Positions 27,808 to 36,567 of a DNA stretch of 64,000 bases are shown in pieces. Position 1 is the stretch's first letter, and each line of letters opens with the position of its first letter. The stretch covers positions 1-64,000 of the forward strand of contig NZ_AVFL01000019.1 of the NCBI RefSeq assembly GCF_000576635.1, given 5' to 3'. The notes under the pieces were generated by a model, which was not told the origin of the DNA, did not search any database, and saw only the letters and a list, made by a program, of their open reading frames with translations. The translations under genes were made by a program, and so were the position numbers. The DNA is from Skermanella stibiiresistens SB22 (GTDB taxonomy: Bacteria > Pseudomonadota > Alphaproteobacteria > Azospirillales > Azospirillaceae).

Positions 27808-29457
27808 TCACCCCGCCGTCCGCTCGGGCACGGCGGCGCGCAGTTCGTCCACCAGGACGCGGGTGTTCTCGGAGTAGTCGACCGGTACCGCGACGATGTG
27901 GACGCCGCCCGCAGAAAGGGCGGCTTCCAGCGTCGGCGCCAGATCCGCCACCGCCTCGACGCGATGCCCCCGCGCCCCATAGGCTTGGGCGTAGGTCACG
28001 AAGTCGGGGTTGGTGAAGGTCATGCCATAGTCGGTGAAGCTGTCGACCGCCTGTTTCCACCGGATCATGCCATAGGCGCCGTCGTCCAGGACGACCACCA
28101 CCAGGTTAAGGCCGAGCCTGACGGCGGTCTCCATCTCCTGCGAGTTCATCATGAAGCCGCCGTCGCCGCACACCGCCATGACGCGCCGGTCGGGGTGCGA
28201 CAGCGCCGCCATCATCGCGGAGGGCAATCCAGCACCCATGGTGGCGAGCGCGTTGTCCAGCAGCAGCGTGTTGGCGACATGGGTGCGGTAGTTGCGGGCG
28301 AACCAGATCTTGTACATGCCGTTGTCGAGCGCCACGATGCCGTCCTCCGGCATCACCGCCCGCACGTCATGGACCAAGCGCTGCGGCGTCACTGGGAAGC
28401 GGTCCTCCTCCGCGCGGTCGTTGATGTGCGCGAGGATGCTTTGCCTCAGCTCCGCGAAGGAGCCATCGGGCTCCAGCTTGCCCTCCAGCCGGTCGGCCAG
28501 CATCGGCAGGCTGGCGCCGATATCGCCGATCACCTCGGCGTGCGGGAAGAAGACCTGCTCGACGCTGGCGGTGGTGAAGCCGATATGGATCACCGTCGGT
28601 CCCTGGGCGCCCATGATGAAGGGAGGCTTCTCGACGGTGTCGTGACCGATCGAGATGATCAGGTCGGCCCTGTCGATCGCCTGGTGCACATAGTCCCGCT
28701 CGGACAGCGCCGCCGTGCCCATGTACAGGTTCGAGCCGCCAGTGACGGCACCCTTGCCCATCTGGGTGTTGAAGAAGGGCAGGCGCACCCGGTGCACGAA
28801 ATCTGACAACGCGCCCACCAGTCGGGGCCGATTGCCGGCGGCCCCGATCATGATCAGCGGGCGCTTCGCGGCCAGGATCATCGCGGCGGCGCGGTCGAGC
28901 GCCGCGGGATGCGCCACGGGCCGGTCGATCGGGTGGACCGGGACGATCGGCGCGTCGGCGTCCTCGGCGGCGATATCCTCCGGCAGTTCCAGATGAACGG
29001 GTCCCGGCCGTTCCTCCATGGCGACGCGGAAGCTGTCGCGGACGATGGTCGGGATCGACGCGGCGCTGACGATCGTCCGCGTCAGCTTGGTCAGCGGCCT
29101 CATGGACGCCACCACGTCGACGATTTGGAAGCGCGCCTGTCGGGCGGTCATGATCGGCTTCTGTCCCGTGATCATGATCATCGGCATGGCGCCCAGATGG
29201 GCATAGGCGGCGCCAGTCGAGAAGTTCAGCGCTCCCGGACCCAGCGTCGCGATGCAGACACCCGGTCGGCCCGTCAGCCGGCCGTGGGTCGCCGCCATGA
29301 AGGCCGCGGCCTGTTCATGGCGGGGGAGCACGAGTTCTATCTTGGACTGGCGCAGCGATTCGACCACGTCCAGGTTCTCCTCGCCGGGGATGCCGAAAAT
29401 CCGATCGACGCCTTCGTTCTCCAGCGCCGCGACCAGCAGGTCCGAGCCTTTGGTCAT
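27808..29457 (-). CDS. Acetolactate synthase large subunit-like TPP enzyme
   Basis: A 549-residue thiamine diphosphate enzyme of the acetolactate synthase family. The activating Glu is in VLPRHEQAAAFMA near residue 47, and the TPP/Mg motif runs from VCGDGGFMMNSQEMETAV to VVLDDGAYGMIRWKQ. No small regulatory subunit gene lies next to it, and it stands outside any branched-chain amino acid operon, as the catabolic AlsS-type enzymes do. It likely condenses pyruvate to acetolactate, though related decarboxylases (for example glyoxylate carboligase relatives) share these motifs. It lies after a MFS gene on the same strand, 63 bp apart. Confidence 0.88.
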   Translation of the reverse strand: MTKGSDLLVAALENEGVDRIFGIPGEENLDVVESLRQSKIELVLPRHEQAAAFMAATHGRLTGRPGVCIATLGPGALNFSTGAAYAHLGAMPMIMITGQKPIMTARQARFQIVDVVASMRPLTKLTRTIVSAASIPTIVRDSFRVAMEERPGPVHLELPEDIAAEDADAPIVPVHPIDRPVAHPAALDRAAAMILAAKRPLIMIGAAGNRPRLVGALSDFVHRVRLPFFNTQMGKGAVTGGSNLYMGTAALSERDYVHQAIDRADLIISIGHDTVEKPPFIMGAQGPTVIHIGFTTASVEQVFFPHAEVIGDIGASLPMLADRLEGKLEPDGSFAELRQSILAHINDRAEEDRFPVTPQRLVHDVRAVMPEDGIVALDNGMYKIWFARNYRTHVANTLLLDNALATMGAGLPSAMMAALSHPDRRVMAVCGDGGFMMNSQEMETAVRLGLNLVVVVLDDGAYGMIRWKQAVDSFTDYGMTFTNPDFVTYAQAYGARGHRVEAVADLAPTLEAALSAGGVHIVAVPVDYSENTRVLVDELRAAVPERTAG

Positions 29458-29520
29458 CGTTCATCACTCCCGTGGTTGGTCACCCGTTTCCAGTGGCACT
29501 TGATGCCGCGGCGATCATGT

Positions 29521-30750
29521 TCAAGTGGAACCGACGTCATGGCGAACCCGCGCCCGCAGCCGCCGCCCGACCGGCACCATCAACAGGGAGACGGCCGCGC
29601 AGTAGACACCCATCGCGACGATCTGCGACGGGTAGTCGACGCCGAGGTCGATCAGGAACCCGGTGACGCCGGGACCCAACGCCGAGGCGAAGACCAGGAT
29701 CGCCATGATCACCGCGCGGATCGATCCGGCATGCCGCACTCCGTACAGTTCCGCCCACAGCGTGCCGAACAGGGTGAAGGAGAAGCCGTTCGACACCCCG
29801 TACAAGCCCATGAAGACGAAGCAGATCCACGGCGCCTCGACGGTGCCGAGCAGCGCGCAGCCAAACCCCAGCGGCAGCAGGTAGACCGGCAGCAGTGCCA
29901 CCCCCGACATCCGGTCGACCAATTGGCCCGAGATGAGGGTGAAGACGATGGTCAACCCGGCGTAGAGCGTGAACGACGAGGCGAAGACCTCCAGGGACCA
30001 GCCCCGCAGTTCCACCAGATGGACCTGATGGAAGAAGATGCTGTTGCCGATGAAGGCCGGCGGCACCATCGCCAGCAGCGTCAGGTAGAATAGGGGATCG
30101 CGCAGCACCTCCGCCCGGGTCCAGTCCCGCACGGTCGTCCGGGTGGCGAGCGGCCCCGGCGGCTCGGGCGTCCGCTCGACCGCGCTCAGCGCCGAGATCA
30201 CCGGCAACGCCACCAGGATCAGGGCGCCGGCGGTCAACCACCAGACGTTCCGCCATCCGAGCGATGCGGACAGCAGCACGAACAGCGGCGGGAACACGGC
30301 TTCCCCCGCGTTCATGCCGAGCGTCGTCAGCGACATCGCCTGTCCCCGCCGCGCCCGGAACCAGCGTCCCATCACGGTGAAAGCCGTATGGCTCATCATG
30401 CCCTGCCCGAACAGGCGCAGCAGATACAACGACAGGGCCAGCGTGGCGACGTGCCAGGACACAGCCATGCAGGCCGCCGCCAGCGCCAGCATGGGCACGA
30501 CGGCCAGAACGATCCGACGCGTGCCATGCCGGTCCACCATCTGCCCGATCCGCGTCAGCGTCAGCGCGCTCGCCAAGGTGGCCGCCATGTAGAGCGAGCC
30601 GAATTCGCCATGCGACAGGCCATACTCGCCCCGGATGTCGCCGGCCGAGAGCGAGATGAAGAAGGTCTGTCCGGGCGAGGAGCAGAAGAACATCAGGAGC
30701 CCGGCGGCCAGCCAGCGGGCGTTGTCCTGAAGGAAGGCGACGAAGGGCAT
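29521..30750 (-). CDS. MFS transporter, substrate unknown
   Basis: A 409-residue, 12-helix MFS protein starting MPFVAFLQDNARWLAAGLLMFFCSSPGQTFFISL. Conserved spots are LTRIGQMVDRHGTRR (loop 2-3 motif) and GRWFRARRGQAMSL in the middle. The family often carries monocarboxylates or unknown organics. It lies on the same strand, upstream of the acetolactate synthase-like gene with 63 bp between them, so they may share a transcript. No substrate can be assigned. Confidence 0.88.
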   Translation of the reverse strand: MPFVAFLQDNARWLAAGLLMFFCSSPGQTFFISLSAGDIRGEYGLSHGEFGSLYMAATLASALTLTRIGQMVDRHGTRRIVLAVVPMLALAAACMAVSWHVATLALSLYLLRLFGQGMMSHTAFTVMGRWFRARRGQAMSLTTLGMNAGEAVFPPLFVLLSASLGWRNVWWLTAGALILVALPVISALSAVERTPEPPGPLATRTTVRDWTRAEVLRDPLFYLTLLAMVPPAFIGNSIFFHQVHLVELRGWSLEVFASSFTLYAGLTIVFTLISGQLVDRMSGVALLPVYLLPLGFGCALLGTVEAPWICFVFMGLYGVSNGFSFTLFGTLWAELYGVRHAGSIRAVIMAILVFASALGPGVTGFLIDLGVDYPSQIVAMGVYCAAVSLLMVPVGRRLRARVRHDVGST

Positions 30751-30869
30751 GCCCGGTCATACCACCGCGCGGCCGGAACCGCATGCATCCATTTTTCACT
30801 GAATGGGTGAGGGAAACGCCCCGGGCTTTGGCTTATCTTGCCGCTTTTCCGATCGATGGAGTTCGTTGA

Positions 30870-31901
30870 ATGCGGAACGCCGCCCGCCGCCTCGCCCTGG
30901 TCCTCCCCCTTTGCCTTCCCCTCGCCGTCACCGCGTTCGGCTCCGGCGCCAATGCCGCAGAGACGGCTCCCATCAAGGTCAAGGTCTTCGTGGCGTCGAT
31001 GTTCGAGATCGGCAAGAACACCGGCGACCGCGCCGGCGAGTTCCAGCATTGGTACGAACGCTACTGGAAGACCAGCGAACCGACCCCCGTCAAGGGCGCC
31101 CTCAATCCGGTCCACTGCGACGCCGACGGCGTCTGCGGCTCCGTCCTTGGCATGGGCAAGGTCAACTCGTCCTCGTCGATGCAGGCGATCCTGCTCGATC
31201 CGCGGTTCGACCTGTCGCAAGCCTATTTCATCATCTCCGGCGTCGCCGGCACGCCGCCCGCGCGCGGCACCATCGGGGAGGTCAATTGGGCGACGTGGCT
31301 GGTCGACTACGATCTCGGCCACCGCTGGGCTCCGGAGGAAGGCGAGCCGGGCGCTTCGACCTTCATGCCGCGCAAGGGTTACGAGGCGTATCGCTTGTTC
31401 CACCTCAACCCCGATCTGGTGGCCTGGGCGATGCGCCTGACCGCCGACACCCCTCTCAAGGATTCCGACGCCGCGCGGGCCTATCGCCAGCGCTATCCGC
31501 AGGAGGCCGCCCGCCGGGCGCCCTTCGTCGGCACCGGAACCCACATGACCGGCGACACCTTCTTCCACGGGCCGGGCATGTCCGAACAGGCGCAGTACAT
31601 CGCCAAGCTCTACGGCGCCGACGACTACGTGATCACCGAGATGGAGGCCGCCGCGGTCACGCTGGTGATCAAGCGGCTCCACGGCGACCAGCGGGTGATG
31701 AGCCTGCGCGGCGCCGTCAACTATGACCAGGGCAACCCCACCGAGACCACCCTCCAGCACCTCGACCCGGCTCCCGGCCAGACGGCGGGCGGTTTCGCCG
31801 AGACGGTCGAGAACATCGCCTCGGTCGGGGCCCGGATGACCGACCACATCGTCGCCCACTGGGCCGACTGGCGGGAGGGAGTGCCGGCCCCCGGCAACTG
31901 A
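30870..31901 (+). CDS. Exported purine nucleoside permease (NUP)-like protein
   Basis: A 343-residue protein with a signal peptide (cleavage near residue 30, after GANA) and the NUP domain first described in a Candida purine nucleoside permease and related to nucleoside phosphorylase folds. Typical segments are VKVFVASMFEIG, FQHWYERYW, YFIISGVAGTPP, MEAAAVTLVIKRL and LRGAVNYDQ. It should act in the periplasm on nucleosides. It is convergent with the PchP-like gene. Bacterial members are poorly characterised, so transport is not proven. Confidence 0.88.
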   Translation: MRNAARRLALVLPLCLPLAVTAFGSGANAAETAPIKVKVFVASMFEIGKNTGDRAGEFQHWYERYWKTSEPTPVKGALNPVHCDADGVCGSVLGMGKVNSSSSMQAILLDPRFDLSQAYFIISGVAGTPPARGTIGEVNWATWLVDYDLGHRWAPEEGEPGASTFMPRKGYEAYRLFHLNPDLVAWAMRLTADTPLKDSDAARAYRQRYPQEAARRAPFVGTGTHMTGDTFFHGPGMSEQAQYIAKLYGADDYVITEMEAAAVTLVIKRLHGDQRVMSLRGAVNYDQGNPTETTLQHLDPAPGQTAGGFAETVENIASVGARMTDHIVAHWADWREGVPAPGN

Positions 31902-31905
31902 GGAC

Positions 31906-31923
31906 CGGCCGCCGTCGCGGCCG
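31906..31923. terminator. Short GC hairpin between convergent genes
   Basis: CGGCCGC paired with GCGGCCG around a four-base loop, directly after the NUP stop and before the 3' end of the convergent phosphatase gene. Weak T-content follows, so the terminator role is tentative. Confidence 0.4.
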
Positions 31924-31941
31924 TTCCGATTTCGGTTCCGG

Positions 31942-32997
31942 TTACTGGATGTCCTGGGACTTCACCGTCACCCAGTTCTTGTCGGCTGTTACCGGCAGGC
32001 CAAGCTCCTTCTGCCGCGCCGCGTTGGCCGCCTGCATCGACTGGATCTGCTTCAGGTACTTCTCCCGCCGGTCAACCCAGACGCGCACGCCGCCGTTCTC
32101 CACGTCGGTCGCCTGGAACAGCATCGGTCCATCGCTGACCGGCGTGTCGCCGGCGACCAGGACCGGCTTCCGCCACTCGTCGATATAGGACAGGATGGCG
32201 GCGTGCTTGCCGGAGAACCAGGTCATCGGCGCCCACAGGTAGGGCGTCATCTCCATGTCCATCGTCGCCGGCCAGTCGTATTTCTTCTCGGCGACCAGTT
32301 TCCGCGCCGTCGTCAGGGCGCCGGTGGCGCGGTCCTTCAGCAGCATCGAGACGCCGATGACGTTTTGCGGCTTGATGTTGTAGCCGTATTTCGGATCGGA
32401 GGCGACCATCCGGACCAGTTCCTCGCTGGCGGCGGACATCACGTAGACCTCGATGCCGTTCTTCATCAGCAGGTTCACCAACTCCCGCTGGCCGGTGTAG
32501 GGCTTGGGCGGATTGATCTCGATCGCCTTGACCGTCTCGCCATCGTAATAGTCGCTGGGGATCGGCTTGCCGTAGGCCATCAACTCGTCGACATGGCCCT
32601 TCAGCTCCCGCAGCGTGAAGCCGGAGAACACCTGGGCCACCCAGGGATAGCAGACCTGATCGTCGATCTCGCACAGCCGGTAATAATAGCTGTTGAGGCT
32701 TTCCTTGTGGTCCGGCTTGTCTCGGAACTCGATCAGTCTCAGCGAGGGATCCAGCCGATCGCGGGTCAGCACGCCCTTCATCTCCAGGAACGGCAGGAGG
32801 GATTCCTCGAGGTCGTACCGGTACAACGTGTTGTCCATGTCGAACACGGCGTAGGCGCCCTTGTTGGCGTGCTTGCCGATCATCTCCTTCAGCGTGGCCG
32901 CCGCCTCGGGAGGCCAGTGCGGAAGCTCTTGCGCGACGGCGGCGACCGTCGATCCGATCAGCAGGACTCCTGCCAGCAGGCTCTTCAACAAGGTCAT
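31942..32997 (-). CDS. Exported HAD-superfamily phosphatase, phosphorylcholine phosphatase-like
   Basis: A 351-residue protein with a Sec signal peptide ([20 protein letters not shown], cleavage near residue 23) and an HAD motif 1 [20 protein letters not shown] at residues 53-72, which closely matches periplasmic phosphorylcholine phosphatase PchP. Motif 2 is VMSAASEEL and the acidic motif is [13 protein letters not shown]. It would release choline or phosphate from phosphorylcholine in the periplasm. The ATG at 32997 follows GGAGGGG; the longer frame upstream is non-coding. The substrate is inferred by similarity. Confidence 0.85.
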   Translation of the reverse strand: MTLLKSLLAGVLLIGSTVAAVAQELPHWPPEAAATLKEMIGKHANKGAYAVFDMDNTLYRYDLEESLLPFLEMKGVLTRDRLDPSLRLIEFRDKPDHKESLNSYYYRLCEIDDQVCYPWVAQVFSGFTLRELKGHVDELMAYGKPIPSDYYDGETVKAIEINPPKPYTGQRELVNLLMKNGIEVYVMSAASEELVRMVASDPKYGYNIKPQNVIGVSMLLKDRATGALTTARKLVAEKKYDWPATMDMEMTPYLWAPMTWFSGKHAAILSYIDEWRKPVLVAGDTPVSDGPMLFQATDVENGGVRVWVDRREKYLKQIQSMQAANAARQKELGLPVTADKNWVTVKSQDIQ

Positions 32998-33125
32998 CGG
33001 TTCCCCTCCTCCAGTGACGCGAAAGCGGCGACAGCCCGCAATTTTCGGGAATTTGGCGGTTTCGGCTTGTGAGAATGCGACCTTCGCATTCCCGATCACG
33101 CCAAATAAGCATTGGATCAAATACG

Positions 33126-33139
33126 ATACCGTATGGTAT
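33126..33139. promoter_or_regulatory. Candidate TetR operator upstream of FMN reductase gene
   Basis: Inverted repeat ATACC-GTAT-GGTAT, about 40 bases upstream of the reductase start, in an AT-rich spot. A TetR regulator gene directly follows the reductase and is the natural binder. Symmetry and context only. Confidence 0.5.
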
Positions 33140-33178
33140 GAATCTGGCAAAACACTCACCCGACCTTCTGGAACAGCC

Positions 33179-33760
33179 ATGACTTCGAGCACCCCGTCTC
33201 CCGTCCGCATCCTCGGCATCTCCGGCAGCCTGCGCCGGGCCTCCAACTGCACCGCCATCCTACGCACGCTCCAGGACAAACTCGGCGGCAAGGCGGAATT
33301 GATCATCCATCCGCTGAACGACCTTCCGCTCTACGATCAGGACATCGACAACGAGACGGCGCCCGACTCCGTGTTCGCCTTCAAGCGCGCCATCGCCGAA
33401 GCCGACGGATTGATCGCGGTATCGCCGGAGTACAATTACGGCATGTCCGGCGTGCTGAAGAACGCGCTGGACTGGGCGTCGCGCCCGGCCATGAAGTCGC
33501 CGCTGAAGGGCAAGCCCTCCCTGATCATGACGGCCTCTCCCGGCTTCACGGGTGGCGTCCGCGCCCAGTACCAAGTCCGCGAGACGCTGTCGGGCTGTCT
33601 CGCCCGCGTCATCGCGCGGCCCCAGGTCGTCATTCCCGCAGTCCACGAAAAGATCACCGATGGCCGCCTGACCGACGCCGCGTCGATCGATTTCGCGCTG
33701 GCCGCCGTGGATGACCTGATCGAGGAAATCAGGATCGTCCGCCTGTCCCAAGCGGCCTGA
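33179..33760 (+). CDS. NADPH-dependent FMN reductase (chromate/azo/quinone reductase type)
   Basis: A 193-residue flavodoxin-like FMN reductase. The phosphate-binding loop is [12 protein letters not shown] and the flavin/substrate motif is [18 protein letters not shown]. Members reduce quinones, chromate or azo compounds and protect against redox stress. The ATG at 33179 is preferred over longer upstream frames. It is followed after 18 bp by a TetR regulator, and an inverted repeat lies upstream, suggesting a self-contained induced pair. Confidence 0.92.
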   Translation: MTSSTPSPVRILGISGSLRRASNCTAILRTLQDKLGGKAELIIHPLNDLPLYDQDIDNETAPDSVFAFKRAIAEADGLIAVSPEYNYGMSGVLKNALDWASRPAMKSPLKGKPSLIMTASPGFTGGVRAQYQVRETLSGCLARVIARPQVVIPAVHEKITDGRLTDAASIDFALAAVDDLIEEIRIVRLSQAA

Positions 33761-33778
33761 GCCAAAGGCCGCCGTCCG

Positions 33779-34381
33779 ATGCGAACGACCCGGCGCGGAA
33801 CCGAACGGTGCGGCCTTATCCGGAGGGCGGCGACCGACCTGTTCCTGGAGCGCGGCTACGACGGTGTCAGTGTCGATGACATCATCGCCCGGGCGGGGGG
33901 CTCGAAGACCAATGTCTACAGCCACTTCGGCGGCAAGGACGGCCTGTTCGTCGCCGTCGTCGAAACCTTGTGCGACGAGATCAACGCGAAGCTGAAGGCC
34001 CGCGACCTGACCGGCCTGTCGCTGGAGCAGGGCCTTCGCGTCCTTGGCTCCGCCCTCTTGGCGGAACTGCTCCAGGATTGGCACTTGGCGCTCTACCGGC
34101 TGGTGATCGCCGAGTCCGCCCGCTTCCCGGAGATCGGCCGCGCCTGGGGCGCCCATGGTCCGGAAACCTCGTGCCGCATCCTGACCGAGTTCATCGCCTC
34201 GCGCCAGCCGGCCGAAGCGCCGGTGGAGCCCCATCGCGCCGCCACGCTGTTCCACGACATGATCCTGTTCGAGGCCCTGCACCGGGCGGTCTGCGGCCTG
34301 CCGACACCCGTCACCCAGCGGGAGATCGACCACCTGATCGACGAGGCGCTCGCCGTCTTCACGCGGGGCTATGCGCGGTGA
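33779..34381 (+). CDS. TetR/AcrR-family transcriptional regulator
   Basis: A 200-residue TetR regulator. The DNA-binding domain covers residues 11-58 (LIRRAATDLFLERGYDGVSVDDIIARAGGSKTNVYSHF seen at its conserved positions), followed by a ligand-binding helical domain with the TetR_C_7-like pattern. Eighteen bases separate it from the FMN reductase gene, so it is probably co-transcribed and represses the pair by binding the palindrome at 33126. Confidence 0.9.
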   Translation: MRTTRRGTERCGLIRRAATDLFLERGYDGVSVDDIIARAGGSKTNVYSHFGGKDGLFVAVVETLCDEINAKLKARDLTGLSLEQGLRVLGSALLAELLQDWHLALYRLVIAESARFPEIGRAWGAHGPETSCRILTEFIASRQPAEAPVEPHRAATLFHDMILFEALHRAVCGLPTPVTQREIDHLIDEALAVFTRGYAR

Positions 34382-34453
34382 GGCTTGCCGGGTGAAAACC
34401 GTCGGGACGATCTGACCGCCGACCCGCCGCGCACCCAAGCCCGCCCCGATCGC

Positions 34454-34467
34454 CAAACTATAGTTTG
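34454..34467. promoter_or_regulatory. Palindrome upstream of ArsR/AHSA1 pair (site 1)
   Basis: Perfect 14-base palindrome CAAACTATAGTTTG, 34 bases before the proposed arsR-type start. The centre CTATAG could also be part of a -10 element. It forms a tandem with a second, unrelated palindrome seven bases downstream. Confidence 0.5.
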
Positions 34468-34473
34468 CCAATC

Positions 34474-34498
34474 GGTGAACCAAGTGATATGGTTCACC
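34474..34498. promoter_or_regulatory. Candidate ArsR operator (site 2)
   Basis: Perfect inverted repeat with nine-base arms, GGTGAACCA and TGGTTCACC, separated by seven bases. It ends two bases before the proposed ATG at 34501. ArsR-family repressors of this SRPBCC-linked group bind such dyads next to their own start, so it probably is an autoregulatory operator. Confidence 0.65.
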
Positions 34499-34500
34499 AC

Positions 34501-34845
34501 ATGGAAAACCGTGGCGCGTCTTTGGACACCGCTTTTCACGCACTGGCGGACCCGACCAGAAGGGCGGTGATCCACCGTCTGATGACAGGACCCAAGGCGG
34601 TCAAGGAACTCGCGGAACCCTTCGACATGGGGCTGCCCGCCTTCCTGAAGCATCTGCGAGTGCTTGAGGACAGCGGACTGATCGCGACGGGGAAGAGCGG
34701 CCGCGTGCGGACTTGCAGCATAAGGCCCCAGCGGCTGCTGGAGGTCGAGACGTGGCTGTCCGAGCAGCGCGCGCTCTGGCGGGCGGGCGCCGACCGGCTG
34801 GCCGCTTACGTGGAAAACCAGATGACCGAGGATGATGACGCATGA
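34501..34845 (+). CDS. ArsR-family winged-helix repressor
   Basis: A 114-residue metalloregulator-fold HTH protein (FHALADPTRRAVIHRLMTG, then ELAEPFDMGLPAFLKHLRVLEDSGLI). It has no cysteine pair for metal sensing, as is usual for ArsR proteins paired with AHSA1/SRPBCC partners. The start at 34501 leaves the nine-base dyad in the promoter; the in-frame ATG at 34489 lies inside that dyad and is less likely. It overlaps the next gene by four bases (ATGA). Confidence 0.92.
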   Translation: MENRGASLDTAFHALADPTRRAVIHRLMTGPKAVKELAEPFDMGLPAFLKHLRVLEDSGLIATGKSGRVRTCSIRPQRLLEVETWLSEQRALWRAGADRLAAYVENQMTEDDDA

Positions 34846-35312
34846 CCGCCGCCGACAACGACCTATCCATCTCGCGTTTCATCAACGCCACGCCGGGCAA
34901 GGTCTGGAAGGCGTGGAGCAGACCCGAGCATCTGGCCAAGTGGTGGATCCCGCGTCCCTTCGAATGTGAGGTGATCAAGCTGGATCTGCGTCCCGGCGGC
35001 GGCTTCGAGACACGGATGCGCGAGGGTGACGGTGACTTCAAGCCCCATGTCGAGGGGTGCTTCCTCGACATCGTTCCCGAACGTCGTCTGGTCTGGACAA
35101 CGACCCTTTCGGAGGGCTGGCGGCCAACGGAGCCTTGGCTGGCGCTGACCGCGATCATCACCTTCGCGGCCGAAGGTCACGGCACCCGCTATTCGGCCCA
35201 GGTGATGCATAGGAACGCTGACGACAGCCGCAAGCACGATGAATTGGGCTTTCAGGAAGGTTGGGGGACGGCCATCGACCAACTGGCGGCCGTCGTCGAA
35301 AATCTGGAGTGA
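34842..35312 (+). CDS. SRPBCC/AHSA1-domain protein
   Basis: A 156-residue START-like hydrophobic-pocket protein (Activator of Hsp90 homologue-1 type): NATPGKVWKAWSRPEHLAKWWIP at the N terminus, RPGGGFETRM, RLVWTTTL and the end GFQEGWGTAIDQLAAV. Such proteins bind small hydrophobic ligands. It is translationally coupled to the ArsR gene, a pairing seen across bacteria in which the SRPBCC protein may present a ligand to the repressor. Ligand unknown. Confidence 0.9.
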   Translation: MTAADNDLSISRFINATPGKVWKAWSRPEHLAKWWIPRPFECEVIKLDLRPGGGFETRMREGDGDFKPHVEGCFLDIVPERRLVWTTTLSEGWRPTEPWLALTAIITFAAEGHGTRYSAQVMHRNADDSRKHDELGFQEGWGTAIDQLAAVVENLE

Positions 35313-35382
35313 TCCGCCGGAAGGATGAGGCATGGCTCCCCGGCCGGCGGCGGCGCCACACCCCATCTCCGGACACGGCCCT

Positions 35383-36555
35383 TCAAACCCCATCCGCGGC
35401 GGCGGGGGAGGCGGCGGGGGAGAACGTCAGGACCGCCGCCGTCCCGACGCTGCGCGGCGTCATGTCCATCTGGCCTTGAGCCATCTTCGCGAGCACGGGG
35501 ATGAGTTCCAAACCAAGTCCCCGGTCCTTGGCCTTGTCGGATGCGGATAGTCCGATCCCGTCATCCCCCACGGTCAGTCGCGCCTTGTCCGGCTCGATGC
35601 GTTCCAGCGTGACGGTGACCAGCCCCTGGCGCAGCGGAAAGGCGTATTTCAGGCTGTTGGTGACCAGTTCGTTGACGATCAGCCCGATCGCGACGGCTTG
35701 ATTGTGATCGACCTCGATCGGCTCCAGCCGCAGGTCGAGCTTGACGGTGTCGTCCTTCTCGAAGCCGTGCATCAGGAAGCGCCGCTCGACCAACTCGTCC
35801 AAGTATGTGGAGAGGTTCACCGCGTCGGCCGATCCCGTCAGGTAGAGGCGGCGGTAGACCAGCGCCAGGACCTCGACCCGCTGGCCGACGCTCTCCAGCC
35901 GGCGCCGGGTTTCGTTATGCTTGGCGCGCCGCGCCTCCATCCTCAGCATCGACGTGATGACCACCATGTCGTTCTGGGTGCGGTGTTGGAGTTCGCGGAG
36001 CAGGACGGCGCGCTCCTCGGCGGCGGCGACGCGCTCGCGGTGGGCCTTATGCCGCTCGACCGCCGCGGCGATCAGGTTGGCGTGGTTCCGCAGAAAGCTG
36101 ATGTCGGATGGCGTGAAGGTCCGCTCGGTCAGCGTATCGACCTCCAGCGCCCCGAACGCCTCGCCCGCTCCCTTGATCACGACATTCGCCGAGACGACCA
36201 CCCGGCACCTGCGCACCACCTCGGAAACCTCGAACCGGGTTTCGGTCGGGATGTGGGAGATGACCGGCCCGTCCTCCAGCAGGGCATAGCCGGCGGCGGA
36301 CCCTTTGCCGCCCGGAACCGTCGTGACCCCGGCCACGGCGATCTCGGGAGGGATCCCGAGCGCCACCCGGAGCAACAGGTCGTCGCGACCAGGGATGTTC
36401 TGCACGATCTTGGCGATCGGGGCCTGAAGCCCACGCGCCACCAGCTCACACGCCTTTCGCAGGATGTGATCGAGGTCCAGCGAGGACAGGGCGAACTGGC
36501 CGAACTCGGCCAGCGCGTCCTGCTGTTCCGCCCATCCCGGCTGCCGCTCGACCAC
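35383..36555 (-). CDS. Cytoplasmic GAF-domain histidine kinase (HWE/HisKA_2 type)
   Basis: A 390-residue soluble sensor kinase. Residues about 20-165 form a GAF domain, followed by the HisKA_2 dimerisation motif LLRELQHRTQNDMVVI with the phospho-accepting His191, and a catalytic domain with N box IVNELVTNSLKYAF, GDDGIGL and GLGLELI. No transmembrane segments. No response regulator is adjacent. It starts 12 bases after the lactonase gene on the same strand, which suggests co-expression and a link to sugar-acid metabolism that I cannot confirm. Confidence 0.88.
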   Translation of the reverse strand: MVERQPGWAEQQDALAEFGQFALSSLDLDHILRKACELVARGLQAPIAKIVQNIPGRDDLLLRVALGIPPEIAVAGVTTVPGGKGSAAGYALLEDGPVISHIPTETRFEVSEVVRRCRVVVSANVVIKGAGEAFGALEVDTLTERTFTPSDISFLRNHANLIAAAVERHKAHRERVAAAEERAVLLRELQHRTQNDMVVITSMLRMEARRAKHNETRRRLESVGQRVEVLALVYRRLYLTGSADAVNLSTYLDELVERRFLMHGFEKDDTVKLDLRLEPIEVDHNQAVAIGLIVNELVTNSLKYAFPLRQGLVTVTLERIEPDKARLTVGDDGIGLSASDKAKDRGLGLELIPVLAKMAQGQMDMTPRSVGTAAVLTFSPAASPAAADGV

Positions 36556-36567
36556 CGGATCCCAGCC

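Noticed and set aside
34489-34845. ATG at 34489 as the ArsR-type start
   Set aside because: It would lie inside the nine-base dyad, with no ribosome site. The ATG at 34501 leaves the operator free.
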